Source: Protopterus annectens
Taxonomy: Eukaryota; Chordata; Ceratodontiformes; Protopteridae
Reading direction: 5' to 3'
Assembly: GCF_019279795.1 (NCBI RefSeq)
Contig: NC_056745.1
Coordinates: 1,488,176,757 to 1,488,240,756, forward strand
Length of the DNA stretch: 64,000 nucleotides
Below the pieces are notes generated by a model. It made no database searches, was not told the origin of the DNA, and worked only from the letters and a program-made list of their open reading frames with translations. Made by a program: the position numbers and the translations under genes. This document shows, in pieces, positions 55,151 through 64,000 of this stretch (position 1 is the first letter of the stretch; each line of letters opens with the position of its first letter).

Positions 55151-55985
55151 ACGCCATTTTTCTTCTTCCTCTTCATGTTCTTTCTTCTTTTTTGGTATTA
55201 AGAAATGTTACAGTGCGGAAAGGAAAGAGAAGCTAGACAAAAGCATGTTTAAATTAATAGGCTGTAATCTTGGGCTGCTGAAGTGGGGCATTAAAGTACA
55301 CAGATCATAATATATGTACAGCTGATATGTTTTCTCTTACTTTTGCATGGGTGAATGTCTGGATTAAGGTGTTTGACTTAATCTACTAACAAATTTTAAC
55401 TGGGCACAAGTAAATATGAGAGCAATTAATGTAATGAAACGTGCTCCTTTAGCAATAATTGTTTCAGTTTGTGTTTCAGGCTACAATAGAGGACTACAAT
55501 TTTCTTTTTTTCTCTTACTTTTCCATGGAGGTAAGCTAATAATAGGGCAGTAAAAGACAGAGCACTGGTTTATTCATGGCTAAAAGTTAATGATTTCTTA
55601 AAGTATGCAAGTAGTTTTAACATCTGGGGAGAGGGAATAAAGATTAAAAAAAAATAGAATAGATACCAATTAGTGTAAGTAGAGGCATAGGCAATAACAA
55701 GTATCTTGGCACAGATAACCTCAGTTTCAGGTTAATTAGAGCCTGTTAGCAGTCATCTATTTGGCACCAACGTTCCTATTAGGAGGGTTAAATGTCATTA
55801 TTTGAAGATGTACATAGTTATGTGTGTTTGTGTTAGCAGGTTATGGGTTGTTCTGGGCTGTTTTTTGAGGGTTTTTATTAAAACACAAAGTCTTGTAAAA
55901 TGTGACATAGATTCCAATGTTGATGATAAGAAAAAACTGTATAAAAGATTAACTTGCCAAACATTAGTGGGTGTACATGTTACAA
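55151..55985. other. Unassigned sequence before L1-like copy 2
   Basis: AT-rich, without recognisable coding blocks. The part after about 55840 could be the spacer upstream of L1-like ORF2, but no ORF1 remnant is visible. Confidence 0.3.
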
Positions 55986-58024
55986 AAGCTAGAAATGGGC
56001 ATTTAAAAAAGCTGTCATACAGTATATAATAGGTGGGAATAATGACTTCTTACCATAATGGAAACACTATCCATATTGTCTTGGAATGTGGGCAGTATCA
56101 CAGGTATAGACAAAAAGGAATAATACTTAATTATATTATGAAATGCAGAGTGCAAACAGCAATGAAGCAGGAGACACATTTGGAAAGAACTAAGCATGTA
56201 AATCTGATAAAGAAAGGATTTCATGATGGATATTCTGCAGAATATCAGGGACAAAGGAAAATAGCAGCACTTATATTAATAGTTAGATGAGCTCTGACAG
56301 TGACAGAAGAAGGAAAAGATAATAATGGGAGATTTGTAGTTTTGTTGTAGTAAGGAGTTACTGGCAAGGGATGATTATGCAACCTAAAACTAATATTTTG
56401 GAGCTTAAAACTTTTGGGGAGAAATAATCCACTTTCAGTGGGAAATATTACTTATAAGTGGGGACTTACAACAATGAGGATGTATGGGGAGGGCCTAGAA
56501 GGGAATATAACAAAAGGGTAGATGTCTGAAGACATTTATGAAATTATTTGGTATGAAAGACACTGGCACTTCCAACCTACCTCTTAAAAAGAGGGGAATT
56601 TAAGGAATGTATAGTGAAAATGATCCAGCAGTTACTATTGAATATAGAAAGTGCTCTAGAAGCTATAGCTAGTGAGTGGGATAAAATGAAAGTGGAGTTT
56701 AAAGATAGGGTAGAAATAAAAAAAAGAAGATCTGGTTAAGAAGTAATAATTAGAGGGGCTGACAAAGGTTAAAGTATTACAAAAAGGGGCAATCTCAGAA
56801 TAAGAAGAGGCACAATTGCAGAGAGCTAGAGAGAAAATAAGGAAGTACCTGAATAATATGGATGAATTTAGGAAGATTGCTGCTAAGCAACTGTTTGTTG
56901 ATAATAATTCCACAGCACAAAAACATTTGGCACAATGACTTTGGCAAAAGAAAATAGAAAAGGTTGTTGCCAAACTTAGGGAGCCTATAACAAGGAAATA
57001 ACCACAGATCCTGCAGAGGTATTACAGACATTTCAAAAAATTTATAAAAATAGTATAATGCAAAGAAGTGGGGAAATCAAGAAAAAACATAAATAGAAAT
57101 TTAAATATGCCAAGGTGAGAGGTAGAGGAGGCTCAGTTACTAACAGATAGGATCGGAGGAGATGAGATAAAAATGGTGATCTATAACCAATCTACCGGAA
57201 AGTGTCAGGTATAATCCATGGTATTTTGTTGGGATATTTAGAAGCTAGGAGGGAAGAAAGTGATAAAGATCAGGAAGACTTTGTTTAACAATATTTTAAA
57301 AGAAGGGGAGGCATCAACATCTTAGAAAAAAGCTGTGGTCGCTGTAATACCTAAAGATGGTAAAGACCCATCTACTCCAGCTTCATATAGGACTAGTTCA
57401 ATTTTATACCATGATTACAAAGTGTTTACATCTATAATGGCTACAAGAATAGAAAAGATGATGAAAACTTGATAGCTATGTACCAATGCAGTTTTTTGGA
57501 AAGAAGGTAAACATTTGACAACATTAATAAAACAATGATCCAGAAGGAAGCAGAACATAAGAAATACTCCTGTTATTGGGTGCTCTTGATGTAGAGAAAG
57601 CATTCAATAGAATAAGTTGGGATTTTATGAGTAGGGCAATTTCCTGATATAATAATAAGGTTAATTAGAAGGATATATGTGGGATCATCGGAAAAAATCA
57701 AAGTAGGAGGGCTCTTTTCTGTTAAGTTGTGCTTGAATAGAGGTACCAGGCAGGGCTGTCTTTCCCCTTTGTTAATTATGTTATATTTAGAAATATTGGC
57801 AAAGAAAATACGGGATGCAGAAATTCAAGGATATAATTGGCATGGTGTTCAAGAAAAGTTGGCTTTATTTGCAAATAATATTATTTTGCATCTGATGGAA
57901 TCAGAAAAGGACATCTCAGTGCTGTGGAATATTTTGAGACAGTTTTTTTTTGGGGGGGATATAAAATGAATGAAATAAAACAAAGGCTATAGCTATAAGC
58001 TATGTACTCACACATGAATTGGTG
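55986..58024 (+). pseudogene. L1-like LINE copy 2, ORF2 endonuclease and RT (segment 1)
   Basis: The endonuclease starts with LSWNVGSITGIDKKE-like sequence (56070-56120) and AMKQETHLERTKHVNLIKKGF (56160-56222) with the catalytic Glu. The RT starts with a VIPKDGKDPS...SYR block (57340-57390). The open piece 57679-57969 reads LNRGTRQGCLSPLLIMLYLEILAKKIRD, the Q-G-C-x-L-S-P-L-L block, then KLALFANNIILHLMESEKDISVL, where the catalytic FADD has become FANN. Many other stops are present. It aligns along its length with copy 1. Confidence 0.82.
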
Positions 58025-58337
58025 CCATACCTCTCAAGCTCTTAATGCAAGAAATCTGGATAAAGCCTAAAATAATCAGGGGACAAAGGCCCAAAAATAG
58101 GAACAGACTTTAAATATTGCTCTTAAAAGTTTAAAATGTTGCTAGAACAACTGCTTTTGTGTTAGCATGCATTTTCTGAAAGATATAAAATCTGAAACTC
58201 AAATGTATGCCATTATTTACTACCTTCAATCCTCAGTGATTTGCCTGTAGAGAAATTTTATTAGTAACAGACTAAAAATATGAGGCAAAAACCTGGACAT
58301 TATGCAAAAACCTGGATGGTTCATAGGTATGACTCGT
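58025..58337. mobile_element. Foldback element family 1, copy 3
   Basis: About 312 bp beginning CCATACCTCTCAAGCTCTTA and ending around GTTCATAGGTATGAC, inserted in L1-like copy 2. It is collinear with the element at 12100-12418 (shared GGGACAAAGGCCCAAAAATA-type tract near the left end). Confidence 0.75.
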
Positions 58338-59480
58338 GCAGCAGTACCCATATTTATGGGGACATGAGATGAAGTCTTTTTATGAGTATGGATTAAAAAG
58401 GATTTGGTTATGGCAGCTAAGAATATGTGGGAAGAGACTGAACAGAAGATAATAGAAACATTTAGAAATGGGAAGCTCTTGCCTATAGATATGGATAGCA
58501 AGTTAAGCAGTAAAAATATTTTTAGTCCCTTTAGTTTATACACATCTGGCATGTTTTTATCAACCAGAGGAAAATTTGTGGATCACAATTAATAAAGAGT
58601 TGAAGGTTTGATTTGTGAGGGGAAGAAGGAAAAAGACAAAGTGTGATAAGATGATCCTCCCAATTGAGCAAGGAGGTTTAGGATTACCTGATTTGAATTG
58701 ATATTTTAGAGCTACACAATTAAGGCTCATATACATAACACAAGCAGAAAGCTACAATTCAAAGTGGAAAGGGATGATGAAGCAGCAGGTTAATTCAAGA
58801 AATAAGGAAAGACTGGGATTATGGATGCAAATCCTCAAGGAGAATAACAACAGTCATACAAAATATTATACTCATGAAGCAACAGAGGCTATACCAAGAA
58901 CTAAGCCAACATGGGAATGGAAAAAGGAGATTCTGATGATAGGGATGACTGCAATTAGGGGTACAGAGTAGAGGCAAGAGAGGCCTGGAATTTGCTGGAG
59001 GAAGATGGCAACAGAACCAAGGTATTTGGAACAAAAAAGCAATTCACAAAGAAACAATGGGGGATATATGTCCATCTCCCAAATATGCAACAACATCTAG
59101 AAAATTTAGGATTTTTATTTGGAAATGTTTACATAAACATTTTTATACCCCAAGGAACAAATGTTAGAGGTGTGCTGGGCAAGAAAAAGGTAATTGGGAA
59201 CATATGTTTTGGGAGTGTAATGAGTTGGCAGACTTTAAAGGTTCCATGAAGACTACTCTGTGAGAGATACTGGGTGAGCAAATTGGTGTAACTAAAGAAG
59301 TCATTTTTCTAAGCTATGATAATGAATTGGAATTGCCTAGACATACCAGAAAATGGAAATCAAAGTCTAAACCAACTCTACTAGAAGTAGTGAACATAGT
59401 AACAGAAATAAAATAACTATAATTGCAGAAAATGGTAGGAACAAATTACATAGGAATAAATGGGACCAGTGGGAACAAGA
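58338..59480 (+). pseudogene. L1-like LINE copy 2, ORF2 C-terminal region (segment 2)
   Basis: It continues the LINE: a WLWQLRICGKRLN-type stretch (58410-58440), QGGLGLPDLN-like sequence (58668-58700) and YPTWEWKKEILMIGMTAIRGTE (58890-58971), parallel to copy 1 at 5200-5560. Near 59185-59225 WEHMFWECNE-like sequence marks the end of ORF2. Frame changes are frequent. Confidence 0.75.
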
Positions 59481-59505
59481 TATATATATATATGGGTCTA
59501 CTTCT

Positions 59506-59750
59506 ATTCGCTGACAGCCCATTTCACTGAAACCCATTTGGTTGACAGCTCATTTAATTGACAAACATTCTAGGTGGAGGGCTGCACCCCCAACACCCCA
59601 ATGTGGGGCTGTGCTACCCCCAACTATATATAACAACTCCACAGTCGCACAACAGTGGGGAGGGCAAAACCCAGGTTTTGCCTTGAATACTTTGTCAATG
59701 AAATGAGCTGTCAACCAAATGGGTTTCAGTGAAATGGGCTGTCAGCGAAT
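59506..59750. mobile_element. Foldback MITE with 60-bp terminal inverted repeats in a (TA)n tract
   Basis: The terminal inverted repeats at 59506-59565 and 59691-59750 match at 59 of 60 positions (ATTCGCTGACAGCCCATTTC...). The interior (about 125 bp) has CCCCCAACACCCCAATGTGG and a TCGCACAACAGTGGGG tract. It sits between TATATATATGG and CCATATATAT, consistent with insertion at TA. No coding sequence. Confidence 0.85.
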
Positions 59751-59752
59751 AA

Positions 59753-59755
<3 letters not shown>

Positions 59756-59805
<50 letters not shown>
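59756..59805. repeat. (TA)n microsatellite
   Basis: About 25 TA dinucleotides immediately right of the foldback element. Confidence 0.95.
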
Positions 59806-59808
<3 letters not shown>

Positions 59809-60035
59809 GGGATGAATGAGGTTTAAAGGAAGGTGTGTAATGTCTGACTGACAATGATTCCGTAGATTTTAAGTGATGTATAATGTTTACAATGTTTAAA
59901 ATGATGTCAGTACAATCTGTGATGCAAAATACTTACAAATGGGACTGTGTCAATATCATTTGTTTTTATTTATAAAAATATATGATTGCCTATGTCATAG
60001 GTGATAATTTAATAAAGAAGTTTCTTGTTAAAAAG
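59806..60035 (+). pseudogene. L1-like LINE copy 2, 3' UTR and end
   Basis: It matches the end of copy 1: GATGAATGAGGTTTAAAGGA, ACTGACAATGAT and the terminus GTGATAATTTAATAAAGAAG (compare GTGATAATTCAGTAAAGATG at 10568). Confidence 0.75.
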
Positions 60036-60339
60036 TCATTTTTTAAAGAACAGAATTATTACTGCTGCAAAAAATGGGGGTGTTATTCTTGTACAATAGA
60101 TTGACATAATGCAACAGATTCATCACAAATAATGTCAGTCACCCATCGCTTTTCCAAGCATTAGAAATGTGTGGTGTATCTGACATTTATTTAATTTCAC
60201 TGTTTGTTTAAAAGTAAGCTAAAATAAAGACTTTTTTAAGTAGAGGAAGAACTCTATTTTCATGGAAAAGTAGTGACCCTGGTGTAAAGAAATAAGCAGT
60301 TCTGCCAGTAACTACATACCAGGTATGACTGTTCAAACA
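60036..60339. other. Unassigned sequence right of L1-like copy 2
   Basis: No recognisable feature. Confidence 0.3.
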
Positions 60340-60735
60340 CAAGGCAGTGCTTGCAAACTGCATGATGCAGTACTAGCGACAACAACAGTGACATCATGAA
60401 GCAGTGCTTACGAATTTCATAATGTAGCACTAGCAACGAGAGTGAAGTCATGAGTCAATGAATACACATTGCACAATGCAGCACTAGTGACAAGAGTGAT
60501 GTCATGAGGCAATGCTTTCACACTGCATGATGGAGTACTAGTGACAATGACAGTGATGTAATGAGGCAGTGTTTACACATTGCACAATGTGGAACTAGTA
60601 ACAATGAGAGGTGATGTCATGAGGCAGTGCTTACACGTTACATGATGCAGTACTAGTGACCACAAGAGTGATGTCATGAGGCAGTGCTTACACATTGCAT
60701 GATGCAGTACTAGTGACACCAAGAGTGATGTCGTG
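60340..60735. repeat. ~57-bp tandem repeat, about 7 copies
   Basis: GTGATGTCATGAGGCAGTGC or variants recur at about 60391, 60444, 60498, 60555, 60612, 60670 and 60727 (spacing 53-58). Each is followed by CACATTGCATGATGCAGTACTAGTGAC-type sequence (tract shown in part). Each unit contains a TGATGTCA core that resembles a CRE/AP-1 site. Confidence 0.88.
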
Positions 60736-61889
60736 TAAAGTATGACATACTAAAGTGTATTTCTGTATACGGCACACAGCTAGTTATACAATTATAAGAA
60801 TGTCATACACAACAGGTATGAGAAGAAAAACTGAAAATATTGCATTCCTAAATAAAATTCACTTGATCTATTTATTAGCAGCACAACTAGAAAATTGTTG
60901 CAACTTAAACAAGAAGAAGAACATAAACTTAACTACTTAAGAACAAAGTGTTCCCAGTCATAAAATGATCGTACATGACTTCATTCAACAAAACAAACGT
61001 GTACCTGAGTGATTACAAAGGCATTTCCATGACTGGCTGTCACATTAGCATGATTTGGATACCCCCTCAGCACACACTACTGTTTCCAGGAGCCCTTTTA
61101 CTTCATGACTGATTATTTAATGGTTATACTAGGTCTGTATCTGAGTCCTGAGCAGGTATGAAGGTGCGTGTAGGCTGCACCAGTGTTGCCTCTCGAAGTA
61201 AAAGGAAACCCAGACAGCTGACACAACTTCCTACCACAAAAGGTGAGTGCAGTGAAAATGGAAGCATTATACACAATGCTGAAGGTGCCCACTGGAGTAC
61301 CTAGGAGGACAAAGTTAGTCATTCATGGGACACCTAAGGAGTGCAGGTTCTCAACATCTGGTAAAGCTCACTAACATTACAGCTGCTGGTAAACATTTGA
61401 GAAGTATAGCACCTTAAGCAGTATAATCTGGATTTCAAATACTTGTCATTTGCATACAATAACCTGTGACAATGCTGGAATAAAATACATCACATGTTTT
61501 TATTCATAACAACAGGGACCACAAATGAATATAATTGTACCACATGTCCTAGTGGCAAATAAGATCTCGGGATACTGGGGAAAATGCTGGCAAGGGGGCA
61601 GATGAAATGCCGACTCAAGGAGCCATGTTTTCTAGGGTGCTTCTTTATACCACGGAGAAGGGAGGTATGTTATGGTCAAATAAAAGCTGATGAGACACTC
61701 ATATGTCCACTGACAGAGCAGAATTTTATTACTGACCATTTCATTTTTATGAAAGGCCTCATGCAGTGAACACTGAACTTTTGACACTACCAAAAACATT
61801 TTTACACTCAAGAATCTCTTCATGTCTTTGTGCTGGTTTTGTGAAGATTCACTGATTGTGTTCCCTTTTTAAAATAAAAATGAAAGATA
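60736..61889. other. Sequence downstream of the p38-like gene
   Basis: No TE motif and no coding exon recognised. It includes TTTATT at 61728 (AATAAA on the minus strand), a possible distal polyadenylation signal of the p38-like gene. Confidence 0.35.
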
Positions 61890-62428
61890 AACCATAGCTG
61901 TTAATGTTGACAGGTTTATTTACTTTACTACACACACCATTAAAAGAAATGGAAATTCATAACGCAGCCTTCTAATAATATGTGCAAATAAGGCCATGTC
62001 AGCAGGACTTCAGCAAAGACAAAATAATGTCATTTATTTATGACACTCCTATTAATTGACAGCTTGCTGCATGCTGCATTTTTAGGCACTGGATAAATTA
62101 GAGCTTTATGCACTCAATGAAGGTTGAACATTAAATGAACAACTTTGAATTTCATGGTTGCTTACATCCATGTCTCAGCTGCATACATTCAGTGCTATCA
62201 CCACACAAACACATGCATGAAATCACACAGTTTAACATAATTCACAGTAGTTTCCTCAATACAATCATAAAGGCTGATGTCTGAAAGGCAAGAAGGATAT
62301 TTTCCGAAACTGGTACGCCATGATTTTCACGAGTTGCTTGTCTTCAAGTCTTCACATAAATGGCATTTTGAGAAGTTGAAAAAATTAAAAGTGAGATCTG
62401 AGAGTTCTGAGTTGTGTGGCCTGTCCAC
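61890..62428 (-). other. MAPK11: Probable 3' UTR of the p38-like (MAPK11) gene
   Basis: Directly 3' of the stop codon on the minus strand lies TE-free, AT-rich sequence with several AATAAA signals: complements at 62033-62038 and 61915-61920, and more distally 61728-61733. ATTTA pentamers also occur. The true end is not fixed; 61890 is chosen just past the AATAAA at 61915-61920. Confidence 0.4.
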
Positions 62429-62502
62429 TCACTGCTCTATTTCCAAATTATCAATTTTATAATCTGGTGGTTTAAAGCTTATCACCTCTTCATATGTGAG
62501 TT
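62429..62502 (-). CDS. MAPK11: Last coding exon of a p38 MAP kinase, best matched by p38beta (MAPK11)
   Basis: On the minus strand a T-rich tract ends in TTTTTTAG at 62503, followed by 2 nt and 24 codons to a TGA at 62429-62431. With a G from the previous exon the reading is ELTYEEVISFKPP, then DYKI, then DNLEIEQ and stop. From memory, p38alpha ends SLTYDEVISFVPPPLDQ..., whereas p38beta ends ELTYQEVLSFKPP...GSLEIEQ. The FKPP and LEIEQ endings favour p38beta, and the phase-1 split of the Glu codon fits the known p38 exon junction. This tail belongs to the C-terminal extension that packs against the kinase N-lobe of this cytoplasmic/nuclear stress-activated kinase. Upstream exons must lie beyond 64000. 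A processed copy is unlikely because the intronic acceptor is present. Confidence 0.82.
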
Positions 62503-62903
62503 CTAAAAAAATAATGAAAAAGTTAGGCAGCTTATATAAATAATTCACATTTCTTAATGAGAATGTATGCTACTTGAAAGTTTAAAGCATGCAGTAAATG
62601 TGAGAATTCAGAGATAAATGCTGTAGCAGTGGTAATCTATAGATATCAAAAATGGGTAACAGAAGCAAATCTACAGTTTTATAAATAGTATTAACTCAGC
62701 AGAATATCTGAAAATTAACTTTAAATGGGCATGCCATTCCTTTCCCAAACAGACTTTGCCAGCTTCCCAGCATCAGCAGCAGTGTCTAACACAACAGAGG
62801 ACTCTCTGTAGCCCTCAGACTAGCTGTTCATTACTACATTACTACTACATTATTACTACATTATTACTACTCATTAGGATGAGAAGCTGGATGCCTCACT
62901 GCT
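62503..62903 (-). other. Intron sequence of the p38-like gene, left part
   Basis: No further exon is recognised. A (TTACTAC)n-like simple tract lies at about 62832-62872. Confidence 0.45.
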
Positions 62904-63149
62904 GACCTGCTCTCATCTTTATTAATCATTCATTCTCTGCCAGGGTTTTATTGAATGGGCATGCAGCCCAGTTCTGCTTGGCCCTGACCTGCTCTCATCG
63001 TTATTAATCATTCATTCTCTGCCAGGGTTTTATTGAAGGGGCTTGCAGCCCAGTTCTGCCTGGCCCTGACCTGCTCTCATCGTTATTAATCATTCATTCT
63101 CTGCCAGGGTTTTATTGAATGGGCATGCAGCCCAGTTCTGCTTGGCCAA
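62904..63149. repeat. 82-bp tandem repeat, 3 copies
   Basis: GACCTGCTCTCATC(T/G)TTATT begins at 62904, 62986 and 63068. Units are nearly identical, differing mainly at TTGAATGGGCATG versus TTGAAGGGGCTTG. High identity implies a recent expansion. Confidence 0.92.
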
Positions 63150-63540
63150 GCTGCTTCCCACCACAAAGCCAGGTTTCAGGATAATTTTACTTGTCTCATA
63201 TCACTGAATTCCAGCATTACATGGATGTACCCCGAGCAGGTGTACTCTGTAATCTGTCATTGTCCTGTCGAGTCTCACAATGCCACATCTCTTACCACAG
63301 ATTTCATCAGCAGAGTATCCATCTATCTAGTGGAGTATCCATCTCTCTTATCTATCTACAGGGAGAAATGGCTTTCACAGAGTCTGAGTTTATCAGATTT
63401 GTGTTTCGGTGTGTTTTGATAAGCAGGATTGTTTGATTTTCAGTACAGTGTGCACATGCATGTGTGAAGTAAGGCAGGAGTGGAGACACAAGGTGGGTTT
63501 TGAGTTGCATGGTGGTGCAGGGGGGCTACCTTACCCATTT
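63150..63540. other. Intronic non-coding sequence
   Basis: No exon or family motif recognised. A short CTATCTAT-type tract occurs near 63320-63358. Confidence 0.35.
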
Positions 63541-63799
63541 CTAAAATTTTTTCATTTATCATATTGTTGACCGGGAAAGTCCGACTAGGACAGAGCCTAT
63601 TTTCAGCGGAGGCCCAGGGAGAAATGTTCCAAATGCATCTCTTTGGATTGTGGGAGGAAACCGGAGTACCTGGAGGAAACCCACGTGAATGCAAGGAGAA
63701 CATGCAAACTCCACACAGAAGGCATCCCAGCCGGGAATCAAACCAGAGAACCTCTTGCTGTGAGGTGACATCGTTAACCACTGCACCATTGCATCACCC
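63541..63799 (-). mobile_element. tRNA-derived SINE of the V-SINE/HE1 type
   Basis: On the minus strand it starts GGGTGATGCAATGGTGCAGT with an A box (TGGTGCAGTGGTTAACG) and a B box (GGTTTGATTCC). The conserved central module follows (GGAGTTTGCATGTTCTCC, then GTGGGTTTCCTCCAGGTACT and CCGGTTTCCTCCCACA), well known from shark HE1 and other fish V-SINEs. The 3' tail (CTCCGCTGAAAATAGG...TCGGACTTTCCCGGTCAACA) is shared with the insertion at 48392-48918. It ends in an A-rich tract. It lies in the last intron of the p38-like gene. Confidence 0.88.
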
Positions 63800-63898
63800 G
63801 CATGTGTGATAACTCCAACCCTACATTTGCCCCTAACCCCATTCCTACTCATTAGGATACTAGGCAGCCTTTCCCTAATAGTGCTACTATATGAGATA

Positions 63899-63921
63899 CA
63901 CACACACACACACACACACAC
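63899..63921. repeat. (CA)n microsatellite
   Basis: About 11 dinucleotides. Confidence 0.9.
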
Positions 63922-64000
63922 TCAAACATACTCCAGTGTTGAAACTTTCATTACTATCAAAATGTTTGCCATCACTGCATACTCCCACACACCTTACATT

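Noticed and set aside
61113-61322. Possible additional exon near 61.1-61.3 kb
   Set aside because: No protein family resemblance on either strand. It lies 3' of the p38-like stop codon, so it cannot be a coding exon of that gene.
62277-62462. Plus-strand 61-residue open frame over the p38 exon
   Set aside because: It is antisense to the MAPK11-like exon and its 3' UTR; the minus strand has the splice site and the family match.
63559-63921. Minus-strand 113-120-residue frames as genes
   Set aside because: They translate the V-SINE and a CA microsatellite.
1-64000. A new multi-gene system such as a defence island or biosynthetic cluster
   Set aside because: All coding remnants belong to known retroelement classes or to one host kinase exon; no set of co-oriented novel genes is present.

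Overview
This window is eukaryotic and looks like an anamniote vertebrate with a very large, repeat-choked genome. A lungfish is my first guess, with a caecilian or salamander as the alternatives. This is inferred from the mix of elements: an L1-like LINE, several CR1-like LINEs, an L2/Rex1-like LINE, an RTE LINE, at least eight Penelope-like element (PLE) relics, two DIRS-type tyrosine-recombinase retroelements, a V-SINE/HE1-type SINE, small foldback DNA elements and long satellite arrays. There is no bacterial-style gene organisation, no operon and no CRISPR.

The only host coding sequence I can support is one small exon on the minus strand near the right end (62429-62502). It encodes the C-terminus of a p38 MAP kinase, best matched by p38beta (MAPK11). 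It has a polypyrimidine/AG acceptor, the phase expected for that p38 exon junction, and the family-specific ending LEIEQ. The gene's 3' UTR would lie to its left (about 61.9-62.43 kb) and its remaining exons beyond the right edge. The 60 kb to the left is therefore downstream flank of this gene. In human the paralogue MAPK12 follows MAPK11 head-to-tail; no MAPK12 exon is visible here.

Layout. 1-572: end of an LTR whose promoter part is a 55-bp tandem array. 573-10600: an L1-like LINE (+) broken by an LTR-element composite (about 2015-4205), a near full-length PLE (5644-9328) and a PLE foldback (9713-9993). 10805-12640: CR1-like 3' end holding a PLE relic and a small foldback element. 12800-22600: a longer CR1-like LINE (+) split by DIRS element 1 (15375-20890, minus). 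23640-24760: L2/Rex1-like RT relic. 24982-28689: full-length RTE LINE with a tRNA-like 5' end. 29129-29450: PLE foldback. 30040-32440: CR1-like LINE (minus). 32898-36440: about 67 copies of a 53-bp satellite. 36440-38066: two PLEs, one inserted in the other. 38.1-42.6 kb: degenerate 84-bp repeats, a foldback element, three consecutive hairpins and a PLE scrap. 42.7-44.0 kb: an L1-type ORF1 relic. 44.1-53.06 kb: a ~550-bp tandem repeat split by DIRS element 2 (45016-52526, minus), which itself carries a CR1-like LINE and a SINE-tail-like insertion. 53.4-55.15 kb: an internally inverted PLE followed by a CR1-like 3' end. 56.0-60.03 kb: a second L1-like copy with two foldback insertions. 60.34-60.73 kb: 57-bp repeats. 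61.9-64 kb: end of the p38 gene with 82-bp repeats and a V-SINE in its last intron.

The elements do not cooperate as a pathway. They form a layered record of insertions. Target-site duplications of 12-15 bp flank several PLEs and the RTE copy, which fixes many element ends to the base. All element calls are by eye from motifs and copy-to-copy comparison inside the window.
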